NCBI GenBank assembly: GCA_050049775.1
Contig: JASFVP010000017.1
Coordinates: forward strand, 1 to 58,134
Origin: JABDQZ01 sp050049775
Lineage (GTDB): Bacteria; Pseudomonadota; Gammaproteobacteria; Chromatiales; Chromatiaceae
Length of the DNA stretch: 58,134 nt
Direction of reading: 5' to 3'
The notes beneath the pieces were generated by a model. It was not told the DNA's origin. It searched no databases and saw only the letters and a program-made list of their open reading frames with translations. The position numbers and the translations under genes are program-made. Position 1 is the first letter of the stretch. The number at the start of each line of letters is the position of its first letter. Shown piece by piece: positions 1 to 9,717 of the stretch.

Positions 1-341
1 CTCGGCTGGGTTTTGGCGAGGATATCAAGGAAGTGCTTAATGATTTCAAGGTCACGCTCGACAGCAGCAAAAATGTATTCTCATTGGCACTGGAGCAGGG
101 TATAGACGTTTACATCGCCGACGTGCATGATCACAAAATGCACGATGACCTGCCCAAATGGTTTTTCCGCCTGACCGACGCCGGTTCTTTCGTGTTGTTC
201 CCGATTCGTCTCAAGGACAAGTCGGTTGGTTTTATTTACGGTGAATTCGCCCGCGCCAACGAAATGAAGCTCGAGGCGAAAACCTTCAACCTGATCAAAT
301 CACTGCGCAACCAGATGATCCTGGCGTTGCGCCAGGGCTAG
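1..341 (+). CDS. C-terminal fragment of an HDOD/GAF-type signalling protein (5' end outside window)
   Basis: The reading frame is open from base 3 to the TAG at 339-341, so the start lies outside the window. About 112 residues are visible. They form an alpha/beta region ending in a strand-helix pattern (VLFPIRLKDKSVGFIYGEF, then a helix with LIKSLRNQMILALRQG), which resembles the GAF-like C-terminal domain of bacterial HDOD signal-transduction proteins. The family assignment rests on this tail alone, since no HDOD core is visible. A small conserved gene follows after 16 bases on the same strand and is probably co-transcribed. Confidence 0.6.
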   Translation, partial: RLGFGEDIKEVLNDFKVTLDSSKNVFSLALEQGIDVYIADVHDHKMHDDLPKWFFRLTDAGSFVLFPIRLKDKSVGFIYGEFARANEMKLEAKTFNLIKSLRNQMILALRQG

Positions 342-357
342 GTCTGGAAAACAGGCC

Positions 358-729
358 ATGCTCGAATTTGTGTTTTTCCACCCGCAACCGTTGCAGGACT
401 TTATCGCCTTTCTCGCTACACACGGCATCACGGCCGACAGCAGTCAGGACGATGACATCTGGCAGGTAGCACTGCCCGATGACATCGACGACAGGCTGTA
501 TGAAAACATCGAGCAGGAATACCAGCGCCTTATGGAGGTCAGCCAGCAACTGGCCGACTCGGAGGAAAACCCGCCGGACGATTACCATAAGGCCGGGGTG
601 GTGTTGAATCTGCAAAACGGTCAGACGGTTTACGCCGATGTGGATCCGGCCCTGCTGGCGAAAATCATGCAGGTGCTCACGCCGCAGCAATTCGGTGATG
701 TCGTCAATGCCATTGTTGATGCCGTCTAG
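358..729 (+). CDS. Small conserved hypothetical protein
   Basis: This is a 123-residue, acidic, probably soluble protein with no signal peptide and no membrane segment. The N-terminal part alternates strand and helix (MLEFVFFHPQPLQDFIAFL). The C-terminal half (QNGQTVYADVDPALLAKIM, ending FGDVVNAIVDAV) looks like a small alpha/beta domain. I do not recognise a characterised family, although proteins of this size and pattern are common in gammaproteobacteria. It begins 16 bases after the HDOD-type gene and ends about 60 bases before the convergent HAD phosphatase. Codon use matches its neighbours. Confidence 0.7.
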   Translation: MLEFVFFHPQPLQDFIAFLATHGITADSSQDDDIWQVALPDDIDDRLYENIEQEYQRLMEVSQQLADSEENPPDDYHKAGVVLNLQNGQTVYADVDPALLAKIMQVLTPQQFGDVVNAIVDAV

Positions 730-789
730 CATCCCGACAGCCGTAGCCTGTGTGAGCAGGTTCGGGACCAAGCCGATTCCTGAGCGAGT

Positions 790-1446
790 TCAGTCACGCA
801 GGCTCATGACCGGCCATTGATTCTGCTCGGCCACGGCGCGTAACTGTTCATCCGGATCGACTGCCACCGGGTAATCGACACAGCGCAATAATGGCAAATC
901 GTTGTGTGAATCACTGTAGAAATAACTGCCGCACAGATCGCCGCCGTTGGCATCCAGCCATTGGCGCAGGCGATGCACCTTGCCATGCTGGAAACTCGGC
1001 TCACCGGCGACCTTGCCGGTGTAACGGCCATCGACGAATTCGGGCTCGGTGGCGATCAGGTGTGGCACGCCGAGCAACTCGGCAATCGGTGCGGTGACAA
1101 AGGCATTGGTGGCCGTGATGATCATCAGCGTGTCGCCCTTGTCGCGGTGTTCGTGCACCAGCGCACGTGATTTGTGCGGCAGGATCGGGCGGATTTTTTC
1201 GTCGATGAACTGCTCGCGCCAGTGCAGCAGGTCCTCAAGCCGGTGTTGCGACAGCGGCTGCAGCGAAAACTCGAGAAATTCCATGATGTCGAGCTCACCG
1301 TCCTTGTACTGCTGGTAAAAACGCTCGTTTTCCCGGGCATAAAAATCCGCGTCAACAATGCCCTGTTCGCCGAGAAACACTCCCCAGAGATAGTCGGAAT
1401 CGCCGTTTAACAGCGTGTTGTCGAGGTCAAAAATTGCCAGTGCCAA
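790..1446 (-). CDS. HAD-superfamily phosphatase (SerB-like subfamily IB)
   Basis: This is a 218-residue cytosolic HAD hydrolase. Motif I is FDLDNTLL at residues 6-13, giving the nucleophile Asp7 and the acid/base Asp9. A helical cap follows at roughly 20-90, motif II is MIITATN, and motif III is YSDSHNDLPLL near 177-187. The family dephosphorylates small phosphomonoesters such as phosphoserine. From memory, a homologue in the same neighbourhood (next to rppH and ptsP) in Pseudomonas has been reported as a histidinol-phosphate phosphatase, so a HisN-like role is plausible but cannot be read from the sequence. It is divergent from rppH and shares a 145-base AT-rich gap with it. Confidence 0.85.
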   Translation of the reverse strand: MALAIFDLDNTLLNGDSDYLWGVFLGEQGIVDADFYARENERFYQQYKDGELDIMEFLEFSLQPLSQHRLEDLLHWREQFIDEKIRPILPHKSRALVHEHRDKGDTLMIITATNAFVTAPIAELLGVPHLIATEPEFVDGRYTGKVAGEPSFQHGKVHRLRQWLDANGGDLCGSYFYSDSHNDLPLLRCVDYPVAVDPDEQLRAVAEQNQWPVMSLRD

Positions 1447-1591
1447 AATGCTTTACCCGTTGGCGGTTGAGTTGGCGCAACAATATACAGAAATTGTTTT
1501 ATTAGCAGTAGCTTATGTTGCTATTTATTTGCCGTTATGCCGGAGTTTGTGGAAAAATCATACACAGTTTAAAAAATTACAAGAGAGTCCT
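1447..1591. promoter_or_regulatory. AT-rich divergent intergenic region between the HAD phosphatase and rppH
   Basis: These 145 bases separate two divergent genes and are clearly richer in A+T than the flanks (for example around 1485-1530), as expected for two back-to-back promoters. No single -35/-10 pair stands out. An open frame extends upstream of rppH through this stretch, but it looks non-coding. The rppH ribosome-binding site AAGAGAG lies at 1581-1587. Confidence 0.4.
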
Positions 1592-2125
1592 GTGATTGAT
1601 TCTGAAGGATTTCGCGCAAACGTTGGCATTATCTTGTGTAATGACAAACGTGAGTTGTTTTGGGGCCGTCGTGTCGGCCAGGATGCCTGGCAATTTCCGC
1701 AAGGCGGCATCAATGAGGACGAGACTGCTGAACAGGCCATGTATCGTGAACTCAAGGAAGAGGTTGGTCTCGATCCCGAACACGTCGAGTTGCTCGGTTC
1801 CACCCGCAAGTGGTTGCGTTACCGTTTGCCGAAACGTTTCATCCGCCACCACAGCACGCCGCTGTGCATCGGCCAGAAACAGCGCTGGTTTTTGTTGAAA
1901 GTTCGCTGCCAGGAATCCGACTTTTGTCTCGACAATTTCGACAAGCCAGAGTTCGACCACTGGCGCTGGGTCGATTACTGGCAGCCGGTCCGCGAAGTGG
2001 TGTTTTTCAAGCGCAATGTCTACTCCAGAGCGCTCAAGGAGCTGGCGCCGCTGTTGTTTCCCGAAGGCGTGCCGGACAATTTGCACCGCCCGAAAAACCG
2101 TCATCCGTTCCGTAACCGCCGCTGA
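1592..2125 (+). CDS. rppH: RNA 5'-pyrophosphohydrolase RppH
   Basis: RppH removes pyrophosphate from the 5' triphosphate end of mRNAs and so triggers 5'-end-dependent decay by RNase E. The protein has 177 residues. The start is GTG at 1592 with AAGAGAG four bases upstream. It gives MIDSEGFRANVGIIL, which aligns with the canonical start of E. coli RppH. The Nudix box G-x5-E-x7-RE-L-x-EE-x-G is complete at residues 38-60 (Gly38, Glu44, Arg52-Glu53, Glu56-Glu57, Gly59). WQFPQGG and the Arg-rich tail ending HPFRNRR are also typical. The reading frame is open further upstream, but that part falls in AT-rich non-coding DNA. ptsP follows within a few bases, the usual arrangement. Confidence 0.96.
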   Translation: MIDSEGFRANVGIILCNDKRELFWGRRVGQDAWQFPQGGINEDETAEQAMYRELKEEVGLDPEHVELLGSTRKWLRYRLPKRFIRHHSTPLCIGQKQRWFLLKVRCQESDFCLDNFDKPEFDHWRWVDYWQPVREVVFFKRNVYSRALKELAPLLFPEGVPDNLHRPKNRHPFRNRR

Positions 2126-2134
2126 GGCATGCCC

Positions 2135-4399
2135 ATGCTCGAAACCCTGCGTCGTATCGTGCACGAGGTCAATAGCGCCTCGAACCTGGTTGAAGCGCTC
2201 AACGTCATTGTCGAGCGTGTGCAGCAGGCCATTAATGCGGACGTCTGTTCCGTTTACCTGACCGATTTTGAATCACGCGTCCATGTGTTGCGCGCTACCA
2301 AGGGCTTTCACAAGGAGGCGGTCGGCAAGGTCAAGCTGCCGTTGCACCGCGGCCTGATCGGCCTGGTGGCCGAACGTGCCGAGCCGGTCAACATCGACGA
2401 TGCCGCCAGCCACCCGCGTTATCTGTTCATCAATGAAACCGGTGAAACCAGCTATCACGGTTTTCTCGGCGTGCCGATCATCCAGAATCGCAAGGTGCTC
2501 GGTGTGCTGGTCGTGCGCCAGAAGCAACCGCGCAAGTTCGATGATGACGAGGTGACCTTTCTGTTCACGCTGGCAGCGCAGCTGGCCGGTGCCATCACGC
2601 ATGCCGAGGCCAGCGGCGAACTCGACGAGATCCATCATGACAATACGCCGTTGCGGCGTTTTCATCAGGGCCAGCCGGGTTCCTCAGGCATTGCCATCGG
2701 CCAGGTGGTGGTGGCGTATCGCATGGCCGACCTGGATGCGATCCCGGATCGGAAGACTGAGGACATCGAAGCCGAAGTCAACGTTTTCCGTTTCGCTGTC
2801 GGCCGGGTTGAGGACGACCTGAAACGACTCAAGAAAGGCCTGGGTGACAGCCTGCCGAGTGAAGACCGGGCGCTGTTTGATGCGCTGTTGCTGATGCTTG
2901 GTTCGGACACGTTGGTGACGCGCACTATCGAATTGATCCACGAAGGCCAGTGGGCGCCTGGCGCCTTGCGGCGCAGTATTGATGAGCATGCACGTGTGTT
3001 TGACGCCATGGGCGATGTCTACCTGCGCGAGCGCGCTTCTGATGTGCGCGACCTGGGGCGGCGTATTCTGTTGTACCTGCAACAGGACAAGCCGGCGGTG
3101 ATCGAGTATCCGGAAAATACCGTGCTGCTCGGCGAGGACGTCAGCGCGGTGCAGCTGGCCGAAGTGCCGCGTGAGCGTCTGGCCGGTGTGGTCGCCGCCA
3201 ATGGCTCGAGTTCGTCTCATGTGGCGATCCTGGCGCGCGCTTTTGGCATTCCGGCCGTGATGGGCGCTACCGACCTGCTGGTCGGGCGCATGGACAAGCG
3301 CACCGTGATCGTCGATGGTTATCGTGGCCGGGTGTATGTGTCACCGGAACCTTCGGTATTGCAGGAATACCGGCGCCTGTTTGAAGACGACAGGGCGCTC
3401 AGTGATGAATTGGCCGGCCTGCGCGGTGAGCCGAGTGAAACCACCGACGGCGTGGAGTTGCCGTTGTACCTGAATACCGGCCTGGTGTCGGATATCGGCG
3501 AGCTCGGCGTACAGGAATCCAGCGGTGTCGGTCTGTATCGCACCGAATTGCCGTTCATGATCCGTGACCGCTTTCCCGCCGAAGAAGTGCAGCTAGCCAA
3601 TTATCGCAAGGTGCTGGAAGCTTTCGCGCCGCGCCCGGTGGTGTTGCGCACGCTCGACATCGGTGGCGACAAGCCGTTGCCGTATTTCCCGATTCGTGAA
3701 TCCAATCCGTTTCTGGGCTGGCGTGGTGTGCGCGTATCACTGGATCATCCGGAAATCTTTCTCACCCAGATTCGCGCGATCCTGCGTGCCGCGATCGGTT
3801 TGCACAATGTCAGGATTCTGTTGCCGATGGTGTCGCTGCTGGCCGAAGTCGATGAAAGCATTTTGCTGATCCAGCGTGCTTTCGATGAACTCGAGGAAGA
3901 AGGTTACGCGGTGCAAATGCCACAAATCGGTGTCATGGTCGAGGTGCCCTCGGCGGTCTACCAGGTCGAGGCATTGACGCGGCGTGTCGATTTTCTGTCC
4001 ATCGGCACCAATGACCTGACCCAGTACCTGCTGGCGGTGGATCGCAACAATTCCCGGGTCGCCGACATTTACAGCGACCTGCATCCGGTAGTGCTGCGCG
4101 CCATCGATCAGGTGGTGCAGGCGGCGCAGGATTCCCGCTGCCCGGTCAGCGTCTGCGGTGAGCTGGCCGGCAATCCGCTGGCCGCGCCCTTGTTACTGGG
4201 GCTTGGTGTCGACAGCCTCAGCATGAGTTCCGGCAGCCTGCTCAAGGTGAAGTGGGTGATTCGCAGTTTCAACCGCGCCCGCGCCCGTCAGTTGACCAAA
4301 CTGGCCTTGCGTATGGAAGACGCCAAGCAGGTAAGACGCTTCATGGAAGGAGCGCTGGACGAAATGGGGCTGGGTCGACTGGTCTGGCCGGGGCGCTGA
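2135..4399 (+). CDS. ptsP: Phosphoenolpyruvate-protein phosphotransferase PtsP (EI-Ntr)
   Basis: Enzyme I of the nitrogen PTS takes phosphate from PEP and passes it to NPr and then EIIA-Ntr, which regulates K+ transport, nitrogen and carbon responses. The protein has 754 residues from ATG 2135, where GAGG at 2124-2127 lies seven bases upstream. An ATG at 2129 is in frame but too close to that site. Domains in order are an N-terminal GAF sensor (about 1-165), the HPr-interacting region (about 185-310), the phosphohistidine loop with GSSSSHVAILAR (His362), and the PEP-binding barrel with GGDKPLPYF, SIGTNDLTQYLLAVDRNN and the Cys-containing loop VCGELAGNP. All key residues are present. No PTS partner genes lie in the window. 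Confidence 0.96.
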   Translation: MLETLRRIVHEVNSASNLVEALNVIVERVQQAINADVCSVYLTDFESRVHVLRATKGFHKEAVGKVKLPLHRGLIGLVAERAEPVNIDDAASHPRYLFINETGETSYHGFLGVPIIQNRKVLGVLVVRQKQPRKFDDDEVTFLFTLAAQLAGAITHAEASGELDEIHHDNTPLRRFHQGQPGSSGIAIGQVVVAYRMADLDAIPDRKTEDIEAEVNVFRFAVGRVEDDLKRLKKGLGDSLPSEDRALFDALLLMLGSDTLVTRTIELIHEGQWAPGALRRSIDEHARVFDAMGDVYLRERASDVRDLGRRILLYLQQDKPAVIEYPENTVLLGEDVSAVQLAEVPRERLAGVVAANGSSSSHVAILARAFGIPAVMGATDLLVGRMDKRTVIVDGYRGRVYVSPEPSVLQEYRRLFEDDRALSDELAGLRGEPSETTDGVELPLYLNTGLVSDIGELGVQESSGVGLYRTELPFMIRDRFPAEEVQLANYRKVLEAFAPRPVVLRTLDIGGDKPLPYFPIRESNPFLGWRGVRVSLDHPEIFLTQIRAILRAAIGLHNVRILLPMVSLLAEVDESILLIQRAFDELEEEGYAVQMPQIGVMVEVPSAVYQVEALTRRVDFLSIGTNDLTQYLLAVDRNNSRVADIYSDLHPVVLRAIDQVVQAAQDSRCPVSVCGELAGNPLAAPLLLGLGVDSLSMSSGSLLKVKWVIRSFNRARARQLTKLALRMEDAKQVRRFMEGALDEMGLGRLVWPGR

Positions 4400-4401
4400 G
4401 T

Positions 4402-7400
4402 CTAGCTGGCCTGTGCCGACGGCTGTATCGGCCGGCAGGGTTCCGGTTCGGCAATACCATAACCCTGGGCATAATCGATACCCAGTTCGCGCAGTTTGTT
4501 GCGCACCGCCTCGCTTTCGACAAATTCCGCCACCGTAGTCTTGCCCATGACCTTGCCGATTTCATTGATCGACTTGACCATGGCCAGATCCATCGGGTCG
4601 GACAGGATGTCGCGCACAAACTGGCCATCGATTTTCAGTACATCTACATGCAGGTTTTTCAGATAGGCAAACGACGACAGGCCGCTGCCAAAATCATCCA
4701 GTGCAAAACGAATGCCGACCTGTTTGAGTTTGTCGATGAATTCAATGGCGTGCGACAGGTTGCCGATGGCGGCGGTTTCGGTGATCTCAAGACAGATTTT
4801 TTGTGGCGGCAAGTTATATTGCTGTAACCAGTCGATGATCTGCCCGGCGAAGCCGGTATTGAGCGACAGGCCGGATAGATTGATGGAGAAGTATTCCACC
4901 TGTTCGAGCAGTTGCGGGCTTTTCTGGATTAGCATGAAGGCGCGTTCGACCACCCAGGCATCCACTTCCGGTGCGATGTTGTAGCGTTCGGCTGCCGGCA
5001 GGAACTGGTCGGGAGCAATAATGTCGCCATCCGGCGTCAGCATACGCAGCAGGATCTCGAAGCAAGGCGCTTGCGCTTGCTGCAACGGTGAAATCAGCTG
5101 CTGATACAAAATGAAGCGATCTTCACGCAATGCCTCGCGAACCTTGCGCGCCCAGCGAATCTCGCTGCTGCGTCGCGCGGTGGTTTCATCGTCTTCATGA
5201 TAGATGTGGATACGGTTGCGGCCGGTGTCCTTGGCTGCATAACAGGCGGCATCGGCTTCACGCAATAATTCGACCCGATTCGGGCTGTGCTGGTTGATGG
5301 CCACCAGGCCGGCACTCAGGCCGACGTTAAAGCTGCGGTCATCCCAGGAAAAAATATGTTCCGCCACCTGCTGTCGCAGGGTGTTGGCAGTTTCCAGCGC
5401 TTGCGCCAGTTCGCAATGTTCAAACAGGATGGCGAATTCGTCACCGCCGACGCGCGCCAGCACATCGTGCTTGCGAATGTTCTTTTGCATGATACTGGCC
5501 AGTTGCCGCAGCAATTCATCACCGGCGACATGGCCGCATGTGTCGTTGACGATCTTGAACTGGTCCAGGTCGATGAAACACAGCGTGTGCTGGGTGGTTT
5601 CATTGCTGGTAGTGGCGAGCAGGATATCCAGGCGACGCTCGAATTCACTGCGATTGAACAGGCCGGTGAGCAAATCATGTGTTGCCTGGTAGGTGATTTT
5701 TTCATGGCTGCGTCGGGTTTCGGTGATGTCATCATGTATGCCGACGATGTGGGTGATTTCATTGTGCTGGTTGCGCACCGGTGAAATGTAATACTGCGCC
5801 CAGTATTCGCTGCCGTCCTTGCGCCGGTTGAGCAGGCTGCCGCGCCATTCCTTGCCGCTGAACAGAGTGGCATGAATTTCACCAAGATCGTTTTCGGAGA
5901 AATCGCTCTGCAATAACCGATCGGCGTTCCGGCCGCGGGCTTCGTCGGCACGGTATTGGGTGATTTCGGTGAATTTCTGGTTGACGTATTCGATCTGCCC
6001 GCTGGTGTCGGTCATGATGACGGCGCTCGGGCTTTGTTCTACCGCCAGGCTGAGCCGGTTCATCTGCTCGCGCGCATGCGCCTGTTCCACCGCCAGCGAG
6101 CTGAGGAAAGCGGCGGCTTTCATGTGCGCATGGTCCTGCCGGCCCGGTTTGCGTTGTGTCGTATGGCTTAATGCAAAAGCGCCGAGCACCTTGCCGTCTT
6201 TCCTGAAAAAGGGTGTGGACCAGCAGGATTTAAGACCGGCCGATGCCGCCAGGTCCAGATGGTCCTGCCACAGTGGATCATTGCTGATGTCTTCGACCAC
6301 GACCTGTTCGCCGCGGTAGACGGCGGTGCCGCAGGAACCCTGGTTTTCACCGATGGGGAAATTTTGCAGACAAGCGCGGAATTCGCCCGCCAGGCTCGGC
6401 GCTTCCACCAGATTGAGCATGCGGCCTTCGGCGTCCACCAGCATGACCGATGCGATGGTGCCTTGCGGCGACAGCTTTTCGATATCGACACAGATTCTCG
6501 CCAGAATACGATTGAGATCGGCATCACTGGCGATCATTTCCAGCACTGAGCTTTGCATGGCCAATAGTTGCTGGGTGCGCACGCGCTGGGAATTTTCCTG
6601 CTTGAGATCCCGGGTTCGACTGGCAACGATGGATTCCGTGATCGAGTGTCTGGCGGTAATCACCAGCAGCCCGGCGCTGAACAGTGCCGCCACCAGAAAA
6701 CCGCCATTGAGCACCGACCAGACATCCCAGCTGAATTGCTCTGTCAGATAATTTTGCGTGGCTTCAAACGACAGCCTGAGATAATTGTTCTGTATGAACA
6801 GGTCGGCATGACGACTGAGTTCGAGTTTTACCGGGTTGGGCTGGAAGGTGTCGGTTTGCCCGGCCGCGTAAAGGCTGCGGTTTTGCTCAGCGGGCAGCTC
6901 GATGCGAATGCTGAGTTGCTCGGTCGGCAAATACTTGATGGCATCCTGCAATAATGCGTGAAGGTCGACGGCAACCATTATCAGGCTATTGGATAATAGC
7001 TCGGTGTTGCGCTTTGCCGACACCAGGCCGACGTGTTTGTAGATCAACAGCCGGTTACAGCGTGGCTGAGCTGCTGGCAGAAAAATCCAGTGACTGCTCG
7101 TCAGGTTGATCTGTGGCAGGAATGTCTCTGGACCGCTGTGTTCTGCCTGACAGCCTGGCGGTGTCGGATTATCGGCATGCCGGTATAGCGTCGGTGTGGT
7201 TTTTGAATCAGTCAGCCAGTAGTAGGACAGGATGCCGGTCGAGTGTTGCAGACTGGTGTGGGTGAATTGCTCGAATTCATCCTGGGTGACTTCAGCGGAT
7301 GAACGCAGGTAACTGATGATCCAGTCGAGTTGGGCTTCCACCTCGGCAAAGCTGTCCTGAATGTGTTCGGTGGTGTTTTCGATCATGACATCCAGGTCGC

Positions 7401-8079
7401 TGTTGATGCGCTGCTCGACCTGGCGGTAGACATTCTGGAAAAAGCCGAGGATGAGTAACAGCACAATGCTCAGTGGCAGCAGCAACGCCAGGCGACGCGG
7501 CCGCCAGACACTGGCGGGTTTGCCGATGAATGCCAGTAACGCCGGAGTGACGGTCAGGGCGCCAACCATGTCGCCCACCCACCAGGTACCCCATACCAGA
7601 AAACTCTGATCCAGTGGCACGATGCCGCTTTGCGTCAGGGCCAAAACGCTGATGCTCGCTGCAACCAGACAGGCCAGCGGGCCAGCAAGCAACATGAACA
7701 GGGAAATGTCGTGCAGTGTGATCAACGCCAGCGGTTGTTGCAGATAGCGTTTGAGCAGGTGTCGGCCGACATAAGCCTGTAATGTGACGGCCGCCGCGAT
7801 GGCCAGCGTCACCAGACCGACTTTCAGAGTGAGTGCGCCGTCGGTTGCATTGAGCAGGGAATCGAGGTTGACCAGGTAACTGCCGATCAGGATGCCCGGC
7901 AATATCCGGTAACCGTATTGCAGGGTAAGCGCGAGAGCGACACCGGCCGCCGGCCAGAAAGGGGAAGCACCGCTGGGCGGCACGGTCAGCAACAGGCCGA
8001 TATAGCCGACCAGCCAGTAAACGGCAGCGATCAGCAGGTTGATCAGCAGAATTTTTTTGACAGGCCAGGCGTCGCGCAT
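4402..8079 (-). CDS. Membrane c-di-GMP enzyme: MASE1, CHASE-like, GAF, PAS, GGDEF, EAL
   Basis: This 1225-residue inner-membrane protein is predicted to make and/or break cyclic di-GMP. Residues 8-212 are hydrophobic with several membrane helices and the SPFWPAAGVALAL pattern of MASE1. Residues about 215-455 form an extracytoplasmic CHASE-like region closed by a helix at 458-476. A GAF domain (505-665) and a PAS domain (673-790) follow. GGDEF is intact at 878-882 with the inhibitory RxxD site at 869-872 (RKHD). The EAL domain (980-1215) reads EIL at 1008-1010 instead of EAL, but keeps the metal-binding Glu, NLSG, EITET, DDFGSG (1128-1133), LKID and AEFVE. Both activities are therefore possible. 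It lies downstream of ppx on the same strand with a 93-base gap, and its end is two bases from the end of ptsP. Confidence 0.92.
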   Translation of the reverse strand: MRDAWPVKKILLINLLIAAVYWLVGYIGLLLTVPPSGASPFWPAAGVALALTLQYGYRILPGILIGSYLVNLDSLLNATDGALTLKVGLVTLAIAAAVTLQAYVGRHLLKRYLQQPLALITLHDISLFMLLAGPLACLVAASISVLALTQSGIVPLDQSFLVWGTWWVGDMVGALTVTPALLAFIGKPASVWRPRRLALLLPLSIVLLLILGFFQNVYRQVEQRINSDLDVMIENTTEHIQDSFAEVEAQLDWIISYLRSSAEVTQDEFEQFTHTSLQHSTGILSYYWLTDSKTTPTLYRHADNPTPPGCQAEHSGPETFLPQINLTSSHWIFLPAAQPRCNRLLIYKHVGLVSAKRNTELLSNSLIMVAVDLHALLQDAIKYLPTEQLSIRIELPAEQNRSLYAAGQTDTFQPNPVKLELSRHADLFIQNNYLRLSFEATQNYLTEQFSWDVWSVLNGGFLVAALFSAGLLVITARHSITESIVASRTRDLKQENSQRVRTQQLLAMQSSVLEMIASDADLNRILARICVDIEKLSPQGTIASVMLVDAEGRMLNLVEAPSLAGEFRACLQNFPIGENQGSCGTAVYRGEQVVVEDISNDPLWQDHLDLAASAGLKSCWSTPFFRKDGKVLGAFALSHTTQRKPGRQDHAHMKAAAFLSSLAVEQAHAREQMNRLSLAVEQSPSAVIMTDTSGQIEYVNQKFTEITQYRADEARGRNADRLLQSDFSENDLGEIHATLFSGKEWRGSLLNRRKDGSEYWAQYYISPVRNQHNEITHIVGIHDDITETRRSHEKITYQATHDLLTGLFNRSEFERRLDILLATTSNETTQHTLCFIDLDQFKIVNDTCGHVAGDELLRQLASIMQKNIRKHDVLARVGGDEFAILFEHCELAQALETANTLRQQVAEHIFSWDDRSFNVGLSAGLVAINQHSPNRVELLREADAACYAAKDTGRNRIHIYHEDDETTARRSSEIRWARKVREALREDRFILYQQLISPLQQAQAPCFEILLRMLTPDGDIIAPDQFLPAAERYNIAPEVDAWVVERAFMLIQKSPQLLEQVEYFSINLSGLSLNTGFAGQIIDWLQQYNLPPQKICLEITETAAIGNLSHAIEFIDKLKQVGIRFALDDFGSGLSSFAYLKNLHVDVLKIDGQFVRDILSDPMDLAMVKSINEIGKVMGKTTVAEFVESEAVRNKLRELGIDYAQGYGIAEPEPCRPIQPSAQAS

Positions 8080-8172
8080 ACCGCCGTTAGCGACCGCTGT
8101 GTGGTTTTTTTGAGTCCTTTTGCTGTGCGCTGAATGTTCTGCAGAGACAATGCCGACCGCTGTTGCAAAGGC

Positions 8173-9717
8173 CTACGAGAAGGTCAGTGAGTAATTGATG
8201 TTGCGCAGGTATTTCGACTCGCTTTCCATTTCCACGACGGTCAGCGGGTGGTCATCGAGCCAGTCTTCCGGGAAATAGACATGGATGGAGCCGGCGCCGG
8301 CCTGTAATTTGAGCTTGGGTTTGTCGGTATTGCTGCGGCCGCGATGCAACAACACCGCCAGGCGCAGCAGGATGCTCAGCCGCTGGATGGGTTCACGCAC
8401 GTCGGTTGCGAGACTGTCGTAGGCGTCGGCCTGGATCTTGCGGCGGTGGTTGCGCACCAGCAGGGCCAGAATGCGCTGTTGCTGACGAGAGAAGCCAGAC
8501 AGGTCGGCGTTTTCGAGAATGTAGGCGCCGTGCTTCTGAAACTGGCTGTGTGAAATGGTCAGGCCGATTTCATGCAGTTTCGCCGCCCAGGACAGCAGCT
8601 CGGCGTATTCGGGATTTTGCAATTGCCAGTCTGCGGCCACCTGGCCGTGTAACTGCTTGGCGGTGGTTTCAACGCGGCGCGCCTGGGTCTTGTCGATGTT
8701 GTAGCGCTCGAACAGGCTTTTTACGGTCTTGTCACGCACGTCCTCGTGATGGAACTGGCCGAGCATTTCATACAGCAGGCCTTCGCGCAGTGCTTCGTCG
8801 GACACCTGCATGAGTTCGATGTCGAGGGATTTGAACAGGGCGCTGAGCACGGCCACACCACCGGCGAAAACCGGCAGGCGTTCGCTGCTCAGCCCTTTAA
8901 GCTGCAGCTTGTCGACATGGCCGGCTTCGATCATATGGGTGCGCAATTTTTTCAGCGCCGATTTGCTGATGCCGCGGCTGCTCCAGCCCATTTCGAACAC
9001 GACCTGGCGAATCGCACGAATGGTGCCGGAACTGCCGACCGCCATTTTCCATTTACCGGCGCCAAACGTGTGCTTGAGCGGGCGGATCTCGAGTCGACCG
9101 GCAAGAACGGCGTGACTCATGCTTTCGCGGGAAATCACGCCATCGGCAAAATAACGTGTGCTGTAACTGACACAGCCCATGTGCAGGCTTTCGCGATCGT
9201 AAATGTCAAACTGCCTGCCAATGATCAGCTCGGTGCTGCCGCCGCCGATGTCGATGACCAGGCGCTTGTGCTCACCGGTATCCAGCCCGTGGGCCACGCC
9301 GAGATACACCAGGCGGGCTTCCTCGCGACCGGCGATGACTTCGATCGGGTGGCCGAGCGCCTGTTCGGCACGGTTGAGAAAGCTGTCGTCGCGCACCTGT
9401 CGCAGGGTGTTGGTGCCGACGGCACGCACGCTGCCGAGCGGAAAATCGCGCAGTCGCTGGCCAAACCGCTCCAGACAGGCGATGGCGCGGTCGGCGGTTT
9501 CCTCATCCAGCGTCTTGTCCGCTTTCAGGCCGGCGCCAAGCCGCACCATTTCACGCAGTTTGTCGATGATCTTGAGCTGATCGTTTTCGATGCGGGCCAC
9601 AATCATGTGGAAGCTGTTGGAACCAAGGTCTACGGCGGCGAAGGTGTCGGGCGTGGTCGAAGCGATATGAAAAAGGTGCATGGGATTGTTTTCAGGATAA
9701 TTTGCGGGCTTATTCAA
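8173..9717 (-). CDS. ppx: Exopolyphosphatase Ppx
   Basis: Ppx hydrolyses terminal phosphates from long-chain inorganic polyphosphate. The protein has 514 residues, the usual length of the Ppx branch (GppA has a similar fold). The actin-like ATPase fold shows phosphate loop 1 in FAAVDLGSNSFHMIVA, the catalytic glutamate region RAVGTNTLR...AGREEARL, and phosphate loop 2 in IDIGGGSTELI. A C-terminal HD-like helical domain contains AAKLHEIG and VRNHRR. No polyphosphate kinase is adjacent. The start at 9717 leaves a short leader before FAAVDLGSNS. An internal Met would shorten it by about 12 residues. It is divergent from the peroxidase gene, with 152 bases between them. Confidence 0.94.
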   Translation of the reverse strand: MNKPANYPENNPMHLFHIASTTPDTFAAVDLGSNSFHMIVARIENDQLKIIDKLREMVRLGAGLKADKTLDEETADRAIACLERFGQRLRDFPLGSVRAVGTNTLRQVRDDSFLNRAEQALGHPIEVIAGREEARLVYLGVAHGLDTGEHKRLVIDIGGGSTELIIGRQFDIYDRESLHMGCVSYSTRYFADGVISRESMSHAVLAGRLEIRPLKHTFGAGKWKMAVGSSGTIRAIRQVVFEMGWSSRGISKSALKKLRTHMIEAGHVDKLQLKGLSSERLPVFAGGVAVLSALFKSLDIELMQVSDEALREGLLYEMLGQFHHEDVRDKTVKSLFERYNIDKTQARRVETTAKQLHGQVAADWQLQNPEYAELLSWAAKLHEIGLTISHSQFQKHGAYILENADLSGFSRQQQRILALLVRNHRRKIQADAYDSLATDVREPIQRLSILLRLAVLLHRGRSNTDKPKLKLQAGAGSIHVYFPEDWLDDHPLTVVEMESESKYLRNINYSLTFS

